Source: Allolucifera butyrica
GTDB taxonomy: Bacteria; Bacillota; Negativicutes; Sporomusales; UPPP01
NCBI RefSeq assembly: GCF_900476375.1
Contig: NZ_UPPP01000083.1
Span: 124,001-188,000 of the forward strand
Direction of reading: 5' to 3'
Length of the DNA stretch: 64,000 nucleotides
Positions within the stretch are counted from its first letter, which is position 1. Each line of letters begins with the position of its first letter. The notes under the pieces were generated by a model. It was not told the DNA's origin, made no database searches, and saw nothing but the letters and a program-made list of their open reading frames with translations. Of this stretch, positions 46,019-54,811 are shown piece by piece. The position numbers and the translations under genes are program-made.

Positions 46019-47143
46019 TTATTGTAGATTGCTGGCGCGTTCTAACGGGCTAATGATATCCGTGACCCTCACACCAAAGTTTTCGTCAATAACAACAACT
46101 TCTCCTTTGGCAATCAGCTTGCCGTTGACTAAAATGTCCACCGGCTCACCGGCTAACTTATCCAGTTCAACGACGGAACCCGGCGATAATTCCAGGATCT
46201 CCCGGATCAGCTTCCGGGTCCGGCCTAACTCAACCGTAACCTGCATCGGAACATCCATAATCAAACCAATATTGGTTTCCCCGGGTGACAAAACCGTCTG
46301 CTTCAACGGTGCAAATTGAACCGGTTGAACATTTACATTCTGCGCTACTTGCGGCTTAGCAGGAGAAGAGGTTGCAGCGGCAGCAACCAGCCGGGATGGG
46401 TCCGGCTCTGAGGATGCTACCGGAGGAGGCGTTGACGCCGCCGGTTTAGCGGGAGCTTGCGGCGCGGCCGGCTGTTGTACGGCATTCATCAAATTCTCCA
46501 CCAATTCCTTGGCCACATCAGTCGAAACAATCTGCATAATTTCACTGTCGATCAGGTCTTCCACTTCCATCCGGAAAGCTACTTTTACAATGGGGTCGTC
46601 TTCTCCCGCCATACTTGTAATCGTCGCGTCGGCGGCAAAATCCAAAAGGCTGACCTGCGGCGGTGCAATATCAATTTTCTTTTTAAATACCGTAGATATG
46701 GAAGTTGCGGTTGAACCCATCATCTGATTCATTGCTTCCGTAACGGCGCTCATGTATAAGTCGTTTAAAGCTGTCGGGGAATTCGAACCGTCCCCGCCCA
46801 TCATTAAGTCTGCAATAATCAGCGCATCCTGCTCTCTCATAGCGAACAAATTAGTCCCCGTTAATCCGTGGGTATACCCTACTTCAATCACCAGATAAGG
46901 TAATGGATAGGTGCGCTTGATTTCACGGATCGTAGAGATTGAAACAACCGGTGTCGTGATCGACACCCGCCGGCCCAGCAAAATTGACAAGGTCGTGGCC
47001 GCGGTTCCCATCGATATGTTGCCGACTTCCCCCAGCGCGTCCTTTTCGATATCCGTCAAATCCGTTGTTGCAGGAGATGCAGCTGCCGGTTCACCTCGTA
47101 ACAAGGCGTCTATTTCTTCCTGGGAAAGAAATCCATCATTCAT
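46019..47143 (-). CDS. fliY: Flagellar switch and CheY-P phosphatase FliY
   Basis: A FliN-type switch protein fused to a CheC-like phosphatase. ATG 47143 lies inside the end of fliM and follows AGGAGGAG, giving 374 residues. The N-terminal EIDALL peptide resembles the CheY-binding tail of FliM. Two phosphatase signatures are intact: DALGEVGN and SAVTEAMN with the downstream prolines. A Pro/Ala linker (about 215-270) leads to the C-terminal SpoA/FliN domain (VTVELGRTRKLIREILELSPGS is the start). It dephosphorylates CheY-P at the motor. Confidence 0.95.
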   Translation of the reverse strand: MNDGFLSQEEIDALLRGEPAAASPATTDLTDIEKDALGEVGNISMGTAATTLSILLGRRVSITTPVVSISTIREIKRTYPLPYLVIEVGYTHGLTGTNLFAMREQDALIIADLMMGGDGSNSPTALNDLYMSAVTEAMNQMMGSTATSISTVFKKKIDIAPPQVSLLDFAADATITSMAGEDDPIVKVAFRMEVEDLIDSEIMQIVSTDVAKELVENLMNAVQQPAAPQAPAKPAASTPPPVASSEPDPSRLVAAAATSSPAKPQVAQNVNVQPVQFAPLKQTVLSPGETNIGLIMDVPMQVTVELGRTRKLIREILELSPGSVVELDKLAGEPVDILVNGKLIAKGEVVVIDENFGVRVTDIISPLERASNLQ

Positions 47144-48140
47144 CTGTATCATCTCCTCCTAATATCGACTCGGTTATTTGTATCGCAACCCGGTGTCCTG
47201 ATGTACCGGGCTTGCATTTAAATTTTTCTTTTTGTCCTATCATTACACTGAGAGAGTCCGCCAAATTGCGTTCCAGTTGCAGTACATCGCCAACCGACAA
47301 ATCCAGCAGTTCCTGCACGGTGACGGTAGAACGGCCAAGCTCCACTATGATGGGTACCCTGGCTTTTTCCAATTTTCGCTGTAAAATATCCATGCTTTCC
47401 TGAGAAAATTGTTTTGCCATGGAGGAAGCAACCCAAAAGGTAGTGGTCAGTTTCGACATAATCGGCTCCAAGACCAAATATGGTATACAAATATTAATAA
47501 GACCCTCGGATTGTCCGATTTTAGCCTGTAAGGTTACAATGACCACCATGTCGTTCGGTGGTACGATTTGTGTAAACTGAGGATTGGTCTCAATCGCTTC
47601 CATGCGGGGTTCAATCGCCACCACCTGCTTCCAGGCTTCCTGAAAACTCTCCAGTGTCTTACCGATCAGCCGCCGCACAATCGCTTCCTCGATATCGGTT
47701 AAAGCCCGTGGTTTCCCCGGTGGCAAACCCGGTCCGCCAAACAATCGGTCAATAATCGAAAAGATTATATTAGGATTTATATCCAGGATGGCATTTCCTT
47801 TTAGCGGCCGCATCTGAAATATGTTAATTACACTGGGATTCGGCAGGGAACGGATAAACTCTTCATAGGTCAACTGGTCAACCGAAGCTACGTTGATATG
47901 GACCAGGGTTCTCAAATGTGCGGATAAATAAGTATTGATGAGACGGGCAAAATTTTCATGCAGCATATATAAAGTGCGGATTTGGTCCTTGGAAAACTTA
48001 TCCGGACGCTTAAAATCATAGACTTTAATTTTCCGCTGTTTCTCTTCACTTCTTATATCTTCCGCCGATACTACTCCTGTGGATAAGGCTGATAGCAACT
48101 CGTCTATTTCGGCCTGTGACAATACTTCTGAACCTGCCAA
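47136..48140 (-). CDS. fliM: Flagellar motor switch protein FliM
   Basis: Middle layer of the C-ring; binds CheY-P, FliG and FliY. The 334 residues have the N-terminal EIDELL CheY-binding segment (residues 12-17), a FliM middle domain (about 50-230, LRTLVHINVASVDQLTYEEF) and a C-terminal SpoA domain (about 245-325, VELGRSTVTVQELLDLSVGD). The last eight bases overlap fliY, which shares the ribosome-site region GGAGGAGATGATACAG. Confidence 0.96.
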   Translation of the reverse strand: MAGSEVLSQAEIDELLSALSTGVVSAEDIRSEEKQRKIKVYDFKRPDKFSKDQIRTLYMLHENFARLINTYLSAHLRTLVHINVASVDQLTYEEFIRSLPNPSVINIFQMRPLKGNAILDINPNIIFSIIDRLFGGPGLPPGKPRALTDIEEAIVRRLIGKTLESFQEAWKQVVAIEPRMEAIETNPQFTQIVPPNDMVVIVTLQAKIGQSEGLINICIPYLVLEPIMSKLTTTFWVASSMAKQFSQESMDILQRKLEKARVPIIVELGRSTVTVQELLDLSVGDVLQLERNLADSLSVMIGQKEKFKCKPGTSGHRVAIQITESILGGDDTDE

Positions 48141-48204
48141 TACTCATCCCTCCTTTCCGCACTGGCAATACTGCCCTGCAAGGCAAACCCGACGCCGGTT
48201 CGAT

Positions 48205-48678
48205 TTATTGTAAGACAAAATTGGTAATATACACTTCATATACTTCGTCCTGGCCCAGCGTTTTGTTGATTTCGTTTTTCAGCAATTCTTTCAAATGGTC
48301 CTGCTTGGCCGGGTCAAAGTCCTCCACTTTTTGCATTCTCAGTACGTTGACTACTGTGTCCAGAATTTTAACTTCATTGGGGGAGAGACTATTGCCGCCT
48401 TTGGGTGTCCCATCCTTATCCGGCTTCATTTCCAGCACAATGCCGATTTTCAGGTAATGGCCGCTGTTAACGCCGCCGATATTGACAATCAGTCCTTCCT
48501 TCGGATCCCCCAGTTTCACAAACACTCCCGGTTCATGCTTGGCGTGCGCATCGGCCGCTTTGCCGCCAGAGGCAATTTTGGTAGCGATAAAATAAGAAAT
48601 ACCGCCAGCCAGCAACAAGCCTACCACCACGAGTCCTACTACCAACATTACAGGGAATTTTTTTTCACTATCCGCCAC
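48205..48678 (-). CDS. fliL: Flagellar basal-body protein FliL
   Basis: A membrane-anchored protein that surrounds the stator and improves motor function. GTG 48678 (after AGGAGGTGTGATT) gives 157 residues, with a single N-terminal membrane helix (about 10-31) and a periplasmic FliL domain (about 50-157). The end of the protein (VYEVYITNFVLQ) fits the family. It lies 39 bases after motA, where motB is expected in related operons. Confidence 0.92.
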   Translation of the reverse strand: MADSEKKFPVMLVVGLVVVGLLLAGGISYFIATKIASGGKAADAHAKHEPGVFVKLGDPKEGLIVNIGGVNSGHYLKIGIVLEMKPDKDGTPKGGNSLSPNEVKILDTVVNVLRMQKVEDFDPAKQDHLKELLKNEINKTLGQDEVYEVYITNFVLQ

Positions 48679-48716
48679 AATCACACCTCCTTCGCTAACT
48701 TAAAGCGAATCAAAGA

Positions 48717-49496
48717 TTATCTATCTTCTTGTTTTTTCGGTTCCGGCCGTTGTTTGGGAGCCAAAAAGGCCTTAAGTTTTTCCTCGACAATGCGGGGGTT
48801 ATCCCCGGCCTGCACCGAAAGAATTCCTTCCAATGTTACTTCGTAGAAAAATATTTGATGGGCATTATGCGTCTTAAGCTTGCCGGCAATGGGAAGAAAA
48901 AACAGATTGGCGCTGCCGACCCCGTATAAGGTGGCAATAAAAGCCGTAGCAATTGCCGGTCCCAGGGTCGCCGTATCACTCAAATTTCCCAGCACATGCA
49001 CTAACCCCATTACCGTACCGATAATCCCCATGGTCGGGGCGAATCCGCCGGCTGCTTCAAATATGCCGGCTCCCCGGTGATGCCGCTCCTGCATAAAGGT
49101 CAGCTCGGTCTCCATAATACTGCGCACTAACTCTGCATCCGTGCCGTCAATGACCAGCTGCATCCCTTTTTGCAGGAATTTATCTTGAATGCCGGACACG
49201 TCTTCTTCCAAGGCCAATAACCCTTCCCGCCGGGCTTTTTCAGCAAAAAGAACTAAAGAATTGATTAAACGCGCGGCATCATATTTCTCATTCGTAAAAG
49301 CGATGCGCAATAAGGTAACTACATTTTTCAATTCATCCACGGTAAACCCCATCGCTGTGGCCCCGATTGTACCGCCAAAAACAAGGACAAAGGCCGGTAT
49401 GCTGATTAAGCTGGTTACACTGCCGCCTTCAATAACTACCGAGACAAGCAACGCCCCGATACCAAACACCAAACCTAAAAACGTGCTCAAATCCAT
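48717..49496 (-). CDS. motA: Flagellar stator protein MotA
   Basis: The proton- or sodium-channel stator subunit that applies torque to FliG. The 259 residues have four membrane helices (about 5-22, 28-48, 148-170 and 180-204). The charged cytoplasmic residues Arg89/Arg90 and Glu97/Glu98 and the prolines Pro154 and Pro202 match conserved functional positions. No motB follows it: the next gene is fliL. Whether it is a MotA, MotP or PomA type cannot be told from sequence by eye. Confidence 0.93.
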   Translation of the reverse strand: MDLSTFLGLVFGIGALLVSVVIEGGSVTSLISIPAFVLVFGGTIGATAMGFTVDELKNVVTLLRIAFTNEKYDAARLINSLVLFAEKARREGLLALEEDVSGIQDKFLQKGMQLVIDGTDAELVRSIMETELTFMQERHHRGAGIFEAAGGFAPTMGIIGTVMGLVHVLGNLSDTATLGPAIATAFIATLYGVGSANLFFLPIAGKLKTHNAHQIFFYEVTLEGILSVQAGDNPRIVEEKLKAFLAPKQRPEPKKQEDR

Positions 49497-49509
49497 GTCA
49501 ACACCTCAA

Positions 49510-49707
49510 CTAGCGCAGATTGCGCATTAGTGCCCTACGATAATCCATCACTCTGCGGACGACTTCGTCCATTGACTCTTCCACAATGATCTTTTTGCCG
49601 CTGGTCAGACTAATCACCGTATCCGGCGTTTCCTCAATCGTTTCAATCAGATCGGCATTGAGAACAAAATCGTGGTCTCCCGACTTTAAGCGGGTCAGTT
49701 TTATCAT
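49510..49707 (-). CDS. flbD: Flagellar FlbD-family protein
   Basis: A small Firmicutes-specific flagellar protein (called YlzI/SwrD in B. subtilis), which in that species raises swimming power through the stator. ATG 49707 follows AGGAGGTGTTGAC and gives 65 residues: MIKLTRLKSGDHDFVLNADL, then IETIEETPDTVISLTSGKK. Upstream in-frame codons run into the G11 tract and were excluded. It lies between flgE and motA as usual. Confidence 0.9.
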   Translation of the reverse strand: MIKLTRLKSGDHDFVLNADLIETIEETPDTVISLTSGKKIIVEESMDEVVRRVMDYRRALMRNLR

Positions 49708-49726
49708 GTCAACACCTCCTGTTTTT

Positions 49727-49762
49727 AATGGTGCCGGGGGGAATCCCCCCCCCCCGCACACC
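49727..49762. other. G11/C6 homopolymer hairpin between flgE and flbD
   Basis: G6 (49736-49741), AAT and C11 (49745-49755) form a G/C stem with flanking ggtg...cacc pairing. On the transcribed minus strand the order is G11, ATT, C6. It lies 8 bases after the flgE stop and 20-40 bases before the flbD start. Such a homopolymer is prone to slippage and to sequencing error. Confidence 0.65.
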
Positions 49763-49769
49763 TTATGGA

Positions 49770-50999
49770 TTACCTCTTAAGATTGGTCAAATCCTGGAGC
49801 ATCTCGTCGGATGTCGTAATAATTTTCGAATTAGCCTGGAAGCCTCGCTCCATAATGATCATTTTACTGAATTCATCGGCCAGATTCACGTTAGACATTT
49901 CCAGATTACCCGACAGCAGCGCCCCCGTGCCCCCGGAACCGGGCTGGGTGATCTGAGCCTTACCGGAGTTATTCGACGAAGTATACAGACTGTCGCCATT
50001 CTTGGTCAGACCCTCGGGATTATTGAACGCAGCCAGGGCAATTTGGCCCAGAGTCTGCTTTTGTCCGTTCGAGAAGGCGCCGGTGATAATGCCGTCGCTG
50101 CCGATGGTCTCCGACTTCAGCGTACCCGCCGAATAACCGTCATTCGCGGCAGTGATGCTGCTGCTGGTAGAAGTCGAACTGCTGGTGCTTGTCCCGTATT
50201 GGGTCAAAGCGCTAAAATCAAGTGTAAGATTCAGCGGATTCGTTGAACCATTGGTTGTAGTATAAGTCACCGCACTGCCGGATTGGGTATTGAATGAACC
50301 GTCACTGTTAAAGGTTATAGTAATCGGTGAACCTGATGCCAGGTCAGAAGAAGAAAAGCTCCAGGTATTGCTAGCCGTTTTTGTGAAAGTGCCGGCAATA
50401 GTATGGGCGGCTCCCAGACTGTCGTAGGCCGTCAGATCCGCCGAAACCGTCGCCCCCGTTGCACTGTCCGGCGACAAATTGCCTGTGTAGGTACCGGTGG
50501 TCGACGCTTTGGCCGCCATCATGGAATTCATCGGGATTTGCAGCGACTGGACCGCGGCATTCGTATTCACCGTGCCGTTGGTAGCCGGCCAGCCCATCAC
50601 TTTATAGCCGTTACTGGCAACCAGGTTGCCATTCGCGTCGAAGGTAAAACTGCCGTTACGCGTATAATATTGATCGGAACCATCGGACAGGATATAAAAG
50701 CCCGAACCCTGAATAAGAGAATCGGTGCCAGAACCGGTGGATTCGGCGCTGCCCGTGGAAAAATCCGAGTTAACACTGGCAATCCCCATGCCCAAACCGA
50801 TCTGGACCGGATTGGTGCCGCCGATGCTGCCGTTGCCGCTGGTCGCACTCTCTAAAGTTTGGCTTAATACGTCCTGAAAGGTGGTTGTAGCCGTTTTGTA
50901 ACCGACTGTATTGACGTTGGCTATGTTATTGCCGATAACGTCCATGCCTGTCTGCATATTGGTTAATCCGGACACACCGGAAAAAAGCGATCTCATCAT
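49770..50999 (-). CDS. flgE: Flagellar hook protein FlgE
   Basis: The extracellular hook subunit, exported by the type III apparatus. The 409 residues start MMRSLFSGVSGLTNMQTGMD, with the rod/hook motif NNIANVNTVGYK (29-40) and the C-terminal FLG_bbr_C region ending in ANSKIITTSDEMLQDLTNLKR. The middle is rich in Ser, Thr, Gly and Ala, as in hook proteins (about 75-345). No Cys is seen. Codon and base use look like neighbouring genes apart from that composition. Confidence 0.95.
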   Translation of the reverse strand: MMRSLFSGVSGLTNMQTGMDVIGNNIANVNTVGYKTATTTFQDVLSQTLESATSGNGSIGGTNPVQIGLGMGIASVNSDFSTGSAESTGSGTDSLIQGSGFYILSDGSDQYYTRNGSFTFDANGNLVASNGYKVMGWPATNGTVNTNAAVQSLQIPMNSMMAAKASTTGTYTGNLSPDSATGATVSADLTAYDSLGAAHTIAGTFTKTASNTWSFSSSDLASGSPITITFNSDGSFNTQSGSAVTYTTTNGSTNPLNLTLDFSALTQYGTSTSSSTSTSSSITAANDGYSAGTLKSETIGSDGIITGAFSNGQKQTLGQIALAAFNNPEGLTKNGDSLYTSSNNSGKAQITQPGSGGTGALLSGNLEMSNVNLADEFSKMIIMERGFQANSKIITTSDEMLQDLTNLKR

Positions 51000-51060
51000 A
51001 ATTAAACACCTCCAAATTTATTGAGTTGTATCTGTGGCTGCATCCATCGTTCCGCAGCCC

Positions 51061-51089
51061 AAGGCTTCCTTAAACCAAGGTCCAGCCTT
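51061..51089 (-). other. Stem-loop between the TIGR02530 gene and flgE
   Basis: AAGGCT (51061-51066) pairs with AGCCTT (51084-51089), with an inner CCTT/AAGG pair around AAACC. No T-run follows on the minus strand. It lies 62-90 bases upstream of the flgE start and could stabilise the abundant hook message. Confidence 0.35.
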
Positions 51090-51484
51090 TAAACAACGAC
51101 CGCACTGTCAATATTGGTAAACACATTGTCCCGGATACTGGTTCCGTCCATTGCCGTGATAACGGTTTTATTCTTCACGCTGACGATCAGCGCCAGATTG
51201 TCCATTAGGACCAAAGATTCCTTAGCCCCTTTTTGCGCCGCTTTTTCAACCGCCCCGCTTAATTTCATCAGTTCCTCCCGGCTGAGTTGAATGTTACGGC
51301 TTTCCAAACGCTGCCTGGCATGCTGCGAGAACGTAAGTCCGGAAAGTTTTTCGTCTAAAACCGCATCAAAGGACGCGCTGCCGGAAACTGGCCGACTCTG
51401 ATTTTTCGGTTGCGGAAACGTCGGCGCATTCCCGGCCGGAATAAATACAGGCTGTTGCGAATAATAGATACGCTGGTCGCTCAT
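51089..51484 (-). CDS. Flagellar operon protein, TIGR02530 family
   Basis: A 131-residue protein of the TIGR02530 family, found in flagellar operons of Firmicutes between flgD and flgE. The N-terminal 35 residues are disordered-looking and proline-rich; the folded part carries FSQHARQRLESRNIQLSREEL and LALIVSVKNKTVITAMDG. It has no signal peptide or membrane helix. A role in hook assembly is suggested only by its place. Confidence 0.85.
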   Translation of the reverse strand: MSDQRIYYSQQPVFIPAGNAPTFPQPKNQSRPVSGSASFDAVLDEKLSGLTFSQHARQRLESRNIQLSREELMKLSGAVEKAAQKGAKESLVLMDNLALIVSVKNKTVITAMDGTSIRDNVFTNIDSAVVV

Positions 51485-51546
51485 GTCGCCGCCAACCTCC
51501 CACCAAAAATTTTTCGCCGCAAAATCAGGCCATTATTAATAGCAAC

Positions 51547-51993
51547 CTACCCGTTGGTAGAAGATGAACCGGCTGTGGATGAATTTGTTACCAGTGTGAC
51601 GGCACTCACATCAAGCGTGGAAGAAGTTCCCGCCGAATTAGTAACAACCAGTTGGGGCGTTCCGTTGCTGATGCTCACCGATGCAACGGTTCCGGCTTGC
51701 AGGGTACCGTTGCTGTCGGTCCACGCCACTGTTTTGCCAATCATTGACACCGCCTGACTTACAGTGTCCGTAGAGTTCAAATTCTGCATCTGCTCCAGCG
51801 CGGAAAACTGGGCCAATTGCGAAACAAACTGAGTATTATCCATAGGCTGCAAGGGATCCTGATACTTCATCTGGGTTACAAGCAATTCAAGAAATTGATC
51901 TTTTCCCAGTTCCGAACCGCTGTTAGTTGACGAAGTACTACTCGTTGAAGATGTATTGGTTGCTCCCGAATTCGCGTTTATGGTCGTCGACAT
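51547..51993 (-). CDS. flgD: Flagellar hook cap protein FlgD
   Basis: Hook scaffold cap needed to assemble FlgE. The 148 residues consist of a Ser/Thr/Asn-rich leader (1-27), the conserved FlgD N-terminal domain ([20 protein letters not shown], 29-48; [17 protein letters not shown]) and a short beta-rich C-terminal part (about 80-148). It is about a third shorter than the E. coli protein, like the B. subtilis type. It follows fliK by 18 bases. Confidence 0.94.
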   Translation of the reverse strand: MSTTINANSGATNTSSTSSTSSTNSGSELGKDQFLELLVTQMKYQDPLQPMDNTQFVSQLAQFSALEQMQNLNSTDTVSQAVSMIGKTVAWTDSNGTLQAGTVASVSISNGTPQLVVTNSAGTSSTLDVSAVTLVTNSSTAGSSSTNG

Positions 51994-52011
51994 ACCGACT
52001 CCTCCTTTTCA

Positions 52012-53544
52012 TTAAATACGATAATCTACGCCGGACAGACTATACCCGTTCTGTTTATTATCCGGTACCGGCTCCACACTAATCTGTTCATATTCCTGAC
52101 TGTTTTTCCTGTTTGGCGTTTTTAAAAACGGCTGCCTGGCGTTTTGCTGCTGACTGTCGGGGGAAAATTGTCCCATTCCGGCATAAACCCCAACATGCTC
52201 CACCTTGATGCCTGAATTGGCCATTTCCTGTTTTAACTGCTGCAGCGAGGCTTCGATCACGCCGCGTACTTCCGGATTATTGGAATGGAACGTAGCACTC
52301 ACGCCGCCGCCATTTTCCACCGCTACTTTTAACGTTAATTCTCCCAAGTGTTCCGGCTTTAGCTGGATCACCATTTCCGAACTCTCCGCCCGGTTGGTCA
52401 GGTTGGCTTTGTCAATAATCTGGGCCATAATATTGTTCGGATCCTGTACAGCAGGCTGCTGGGGCACCGTCGCATTGGCTTCGGCAGTCATTGGCGTGCC
52501 ATGGGTGGTAAATTGATTAAAAATACCGGCAAAACCATTAGCAGCGTTATCTCCCTGCGCAGCATTCGCCGTTTTTGGCAGGTCCGCACCGTGTTGTTCC
52601 AGCGATAGAGAAGTTTCTCCCTTTTGCGTGTCGGCAGCGGTGGCAGAAATTTTGCCGGTATCAGGCGCCGTCATCACTGCCGTGGCCTGCGCCTCCGTTT
52701 TGGCCTGAGCCGGCCGGGTATCGGCAGCAGAGAGAGCAACCTGAGACTGGGCAGTGCTCTTTTGCTGTTTTTCGGAATCGGTAGTTGCCTGCATAACCGT
52801 AGTGACCGGATTGGCGGCAACGTTTCCTTTGCCTTGGGTTATTCCCGTGGACGCAACAAACGGATTTAATCCTATTGCTTCTTTTGGGTTCCCCGTATCG
52901 GCTGCAGCCGCCTGAGCCTGCTGGGTTAATGCTGCGTGATTGGCTGCTGTTACCGCAGAGGCCGGTTGTTCTTTAGAATCCATACCATTGAGCAAGATGT
53001 TCCCAGTCTGGCCGGACACCGCGGCGGCAGTCTGACCGGATGCGCCGGCTGTAGCCATTCCCGTCAAAGCACCTGTTCCTTGCAACGCAGCCGCCGTTAC
53101 CGGCGTTGCTCCCGCGATTGCGCCAGCGCCAGACTTGCCGGTGGAATCTTTCGAAGTGGCCGTAATAGACACTGGCATAATTGGCAGGACCAAGGCCGTC
53201 AGAGATGGCATCATTCCCGCTGCTTGCTGCTGGGAAGCTGCCGGTTTGTTTTCTTTGTCAGTCTTTGTTGACGACGTTTCTCCGGCCGAATCTTGCCCGG
53301 ATAACTCTGCTTGCCCCTGTTGGGCGTCACTTTTATCGTCCCGGGCTGCCTTCGGCTGATTCGTTGCCGCCGGCGCCGAACCGGCAGCCGGATTCGCTTC
53401 TGCCCCGGTAGTATCATTATCGCTTGCATTCAGCCAGTCCGCAAATTTCTTACCCGGCCGGTCGCTTTGAACCGTCTCACTCTTGTCCGTAGAAACAGAC
53501 CCCATCGTTGCCCCTCCAAAGGGTAACACCATCGAAGTACTCAT
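52012..53544 (-). CDS. fliK: Flagellar hook-length control protein FliK
   Basis: A secreted molecular ruler that signals FlhB to switch substrates. ATG 53544 follows AGGAGGTGAGAAA. The 510 residues are mostly a disordered Ala/Gln/Thr/Gly-rich ruler region (about 30-370), with the folded Flg_hook domain at about 380-465 (MVIQLKPEHLGELTLKVAV, VRGVIEASLQQLKQEM). Only the C-terminal domain is conserved; the ruler composition is normal for the family. Confidence 0.93.
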   Translation of the reverse strand: MSTSMVLPFGGATMGSVSTDKSETVQSDRPGKKFADWLNASDNDTTGAEANPAAGSAPAATNQPKAARDDKSDAQQGQAELSGQDSAGETSSTKTDKENKPAASQQQAAGMMPSLTALVLPIMPVSITATSKDSTGKSGAGAIAGATPVTAAALQGTGALTGMATAGASGQTAAAVSGQTGNILLNGMDSKEQPASAVTAANHAALTQQAQAAAADTGNPKEAIGLNPFVASTGITQGKGNVAANPVTTVMQATTDSEKQQKSTAQSQVALSAADTRPAQAKTEAQATAVMTAPDTGKISATAADTQKGETSLSLEQHGADLPKTANAAQGDNAANGFAGIFNQFTTHGTPMTAEANATVPQQPAVQDPNNIMAQIIDKANLTNRAESSEMVIQLKPEHLGELTLKVAVENGGGVSATFHSNNPEVRGVIEASLQQLKQEMANSGIKVEHVGVYAGMGQFSPDSQQQNARQPFLKTPNRKNSQEYEQISVEPVPDNKQNGYSLSGVDYRI

Positions 53545-53578
53545 TTTCTCACCTCCTTTCTAAATGTATATATATACT

Positions 53579-54238
53579 TTAGAGGTTAATCGGTTTGCCT
53601 CTAAGCATATCCTGGGTAAGCCGCGCCGCCCGTTGACTGTCAAACAGCGCCATGATTTTAGCGACCTGATCGTCTTCCATTTTGCTCAAAATAGCAATCA
53701 CCGTATCATCGTCCAGCTTATTCAAGATTGCGACGGCTTCTTCCGGCCTCATTTCGCCATAGAGACGGGCCATTTTGGAAATCCGTTTGGCTTCTTCCTG
53801 CTGTTTACTGTTAGGATTTAAAACAGGATTGCTGCCGTTGGCAGGAGTCTGCATAGTCCCTCCCGGCAATTGCTGCGCCAGAGGATTCTGATTTGCCGGA
53901 CTTGCCGGACTTGCCGGATTCACCGGACTGGCTGGATTTACCGGATTTGCCGGATTCACTGTGTTCGGCGGGTTTGCCGGATTCACTTCGCCACCGATGG
54001 GAAGTCCCGTTACCGGAGCAGACTTAGTCTGCGGCTGCGTAAAAAAGCGGCCGATTAGTGGGTAACCCGCTAATTTGCTCCCGTCAATAAAATTAAAATA
54101 AATTGCCGTAGCAAGTCCTCCGCCTAACAGTGCAGCCAGTAAAAAAAGAATCAGTATCGCCTTAAAAATCCGGCCGGAAGATTTACGCCCGCTTTTCGGC
54201 TTTAACTTGGGTAAACTTTGGGGAGAATTATTGGCCAT
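53579..54238 (-). CDS. YlxF-like flagellar membrane protein (MgtE_N-type domain)
   Basis: A 219-residue protein with a basic N-terminus (1-22), one membrane helix (about 25-48), a proline/asparagine-rich repeat region (about 83-120, units of NPANP and NPASP) and a C-terminal helical domain (about 155-219) resembling the MgtE N-terminal or FliG-like repeat fold (MRPEEAVAILNKLDDDTVIA, ILSKMEDDQVAKIM). YlxF lies in this position in B. subtilis. It probably sits at the basal body; its role is unknown. Confidence 0.8.
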   Translation of the reverse strand: MANNSPQSLPKLKPKSGRKSSGRIFKAILILFLLAALLGGGLATAIYFNFIDGSKLAGYPLIGRFFTQPQTKSAPVTGLPIGGEVNPANPPNTVNPANPVNPASPVNPASPASPANQNPLAQQLPGGTMQTPANGSNPVLNPNSKQQEEAKRISKMARLYGEMRPEEAVAILNKLDDDTVIAILSKMEDDQVAKIMALFDSQRAARLTQDMLRGKPINL

Positions 54239-54253
54239 AATTTAATCTCCATT

Positions 54254-54802
54254 TTATTGATATAGCGATAAAACTTTCGCAACATACGCCCTGGTTTCCG
54301 GATAAGGAGGAACCCCGTTATAATCTTTTACGGCTTGCGGCCCCGCATTGTAGGCCGCCACCGCATGGGCTACATTGCCGTTGAAGTTGGTAAGCATCTG
54401 CTTGAGATAGCGCACACCGCCGTCGATATTTTCCCGGGAATCATAAATGTCATTTACTCCCAACGACTGCGCCGTAGCGGGCATTAGCTGCATAATACCG
54501 ACCGCTCCCGCTGTAGACTGTGCCGCCGGTGACAGCCCGGACTCGGTTTGCGCCACCGCAAGCGCCAATTGGGGATCCACGCCGTATTTATTCGCCGCCG
54601 CATACAGCATTCGCGTAACCGTATCTTTGTCCTGGCCGCTACCGGCAGCACCCGTACCAGGGTCAGCAATTTTTTGCTGCGCATTGGCCATCACGGCCGA
54701 AAACGCTCCCGAACTGGCCGCCGGTCTGGTAAAACGCTGTTCAATCCGGGAAATACGGTTTAAAACCTCGGTCATACCATTCATGCCATTCATGCCATTC
54801 AT
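54254..54802 (-). CDS. Flagellar-locus lytic transglycosylase (SLT domain)
   Basis: A peptidoglycan-cleaving enzyme of the SLT/GEWL fold, 182 residues from ATG 54802. The start region is a tandem ATGAATGGC repeat, with in-frame ATGs at 54802, 54793, 54784 and 54775; ATG 54802 has the best spacing from AGGTG. The SLT domain (about 60-182) has catalytic Glu87 (AQTESGLS) and GAVGIMQLMPATA. No signal peptide is visible, so export through the flagellar type III path is possible, as for FlgJ. It lies between fliJ and the YlxF-like gene and probably opens the wall for the rod. Confidence 0.9.
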   Translation of the reverse strand: MNGMNGMNGMTEVLNRISRIEQRFTRPAASSGAFSAVMANAQQKIADPGTGAAGSGQDKDTVTRMLYAAANKYGVDPQLALAVAQTESGLSPAAQSTAGAVGIMQLMPATAQSLGVNDIYDSRENIDGGVRYLKQMLTNFNGNVAHAVAAYNAGPQAVKDYNGVPPYPETRAYVAKVLSLYQ

Positions 54803-54811
54803 ACCATACAC

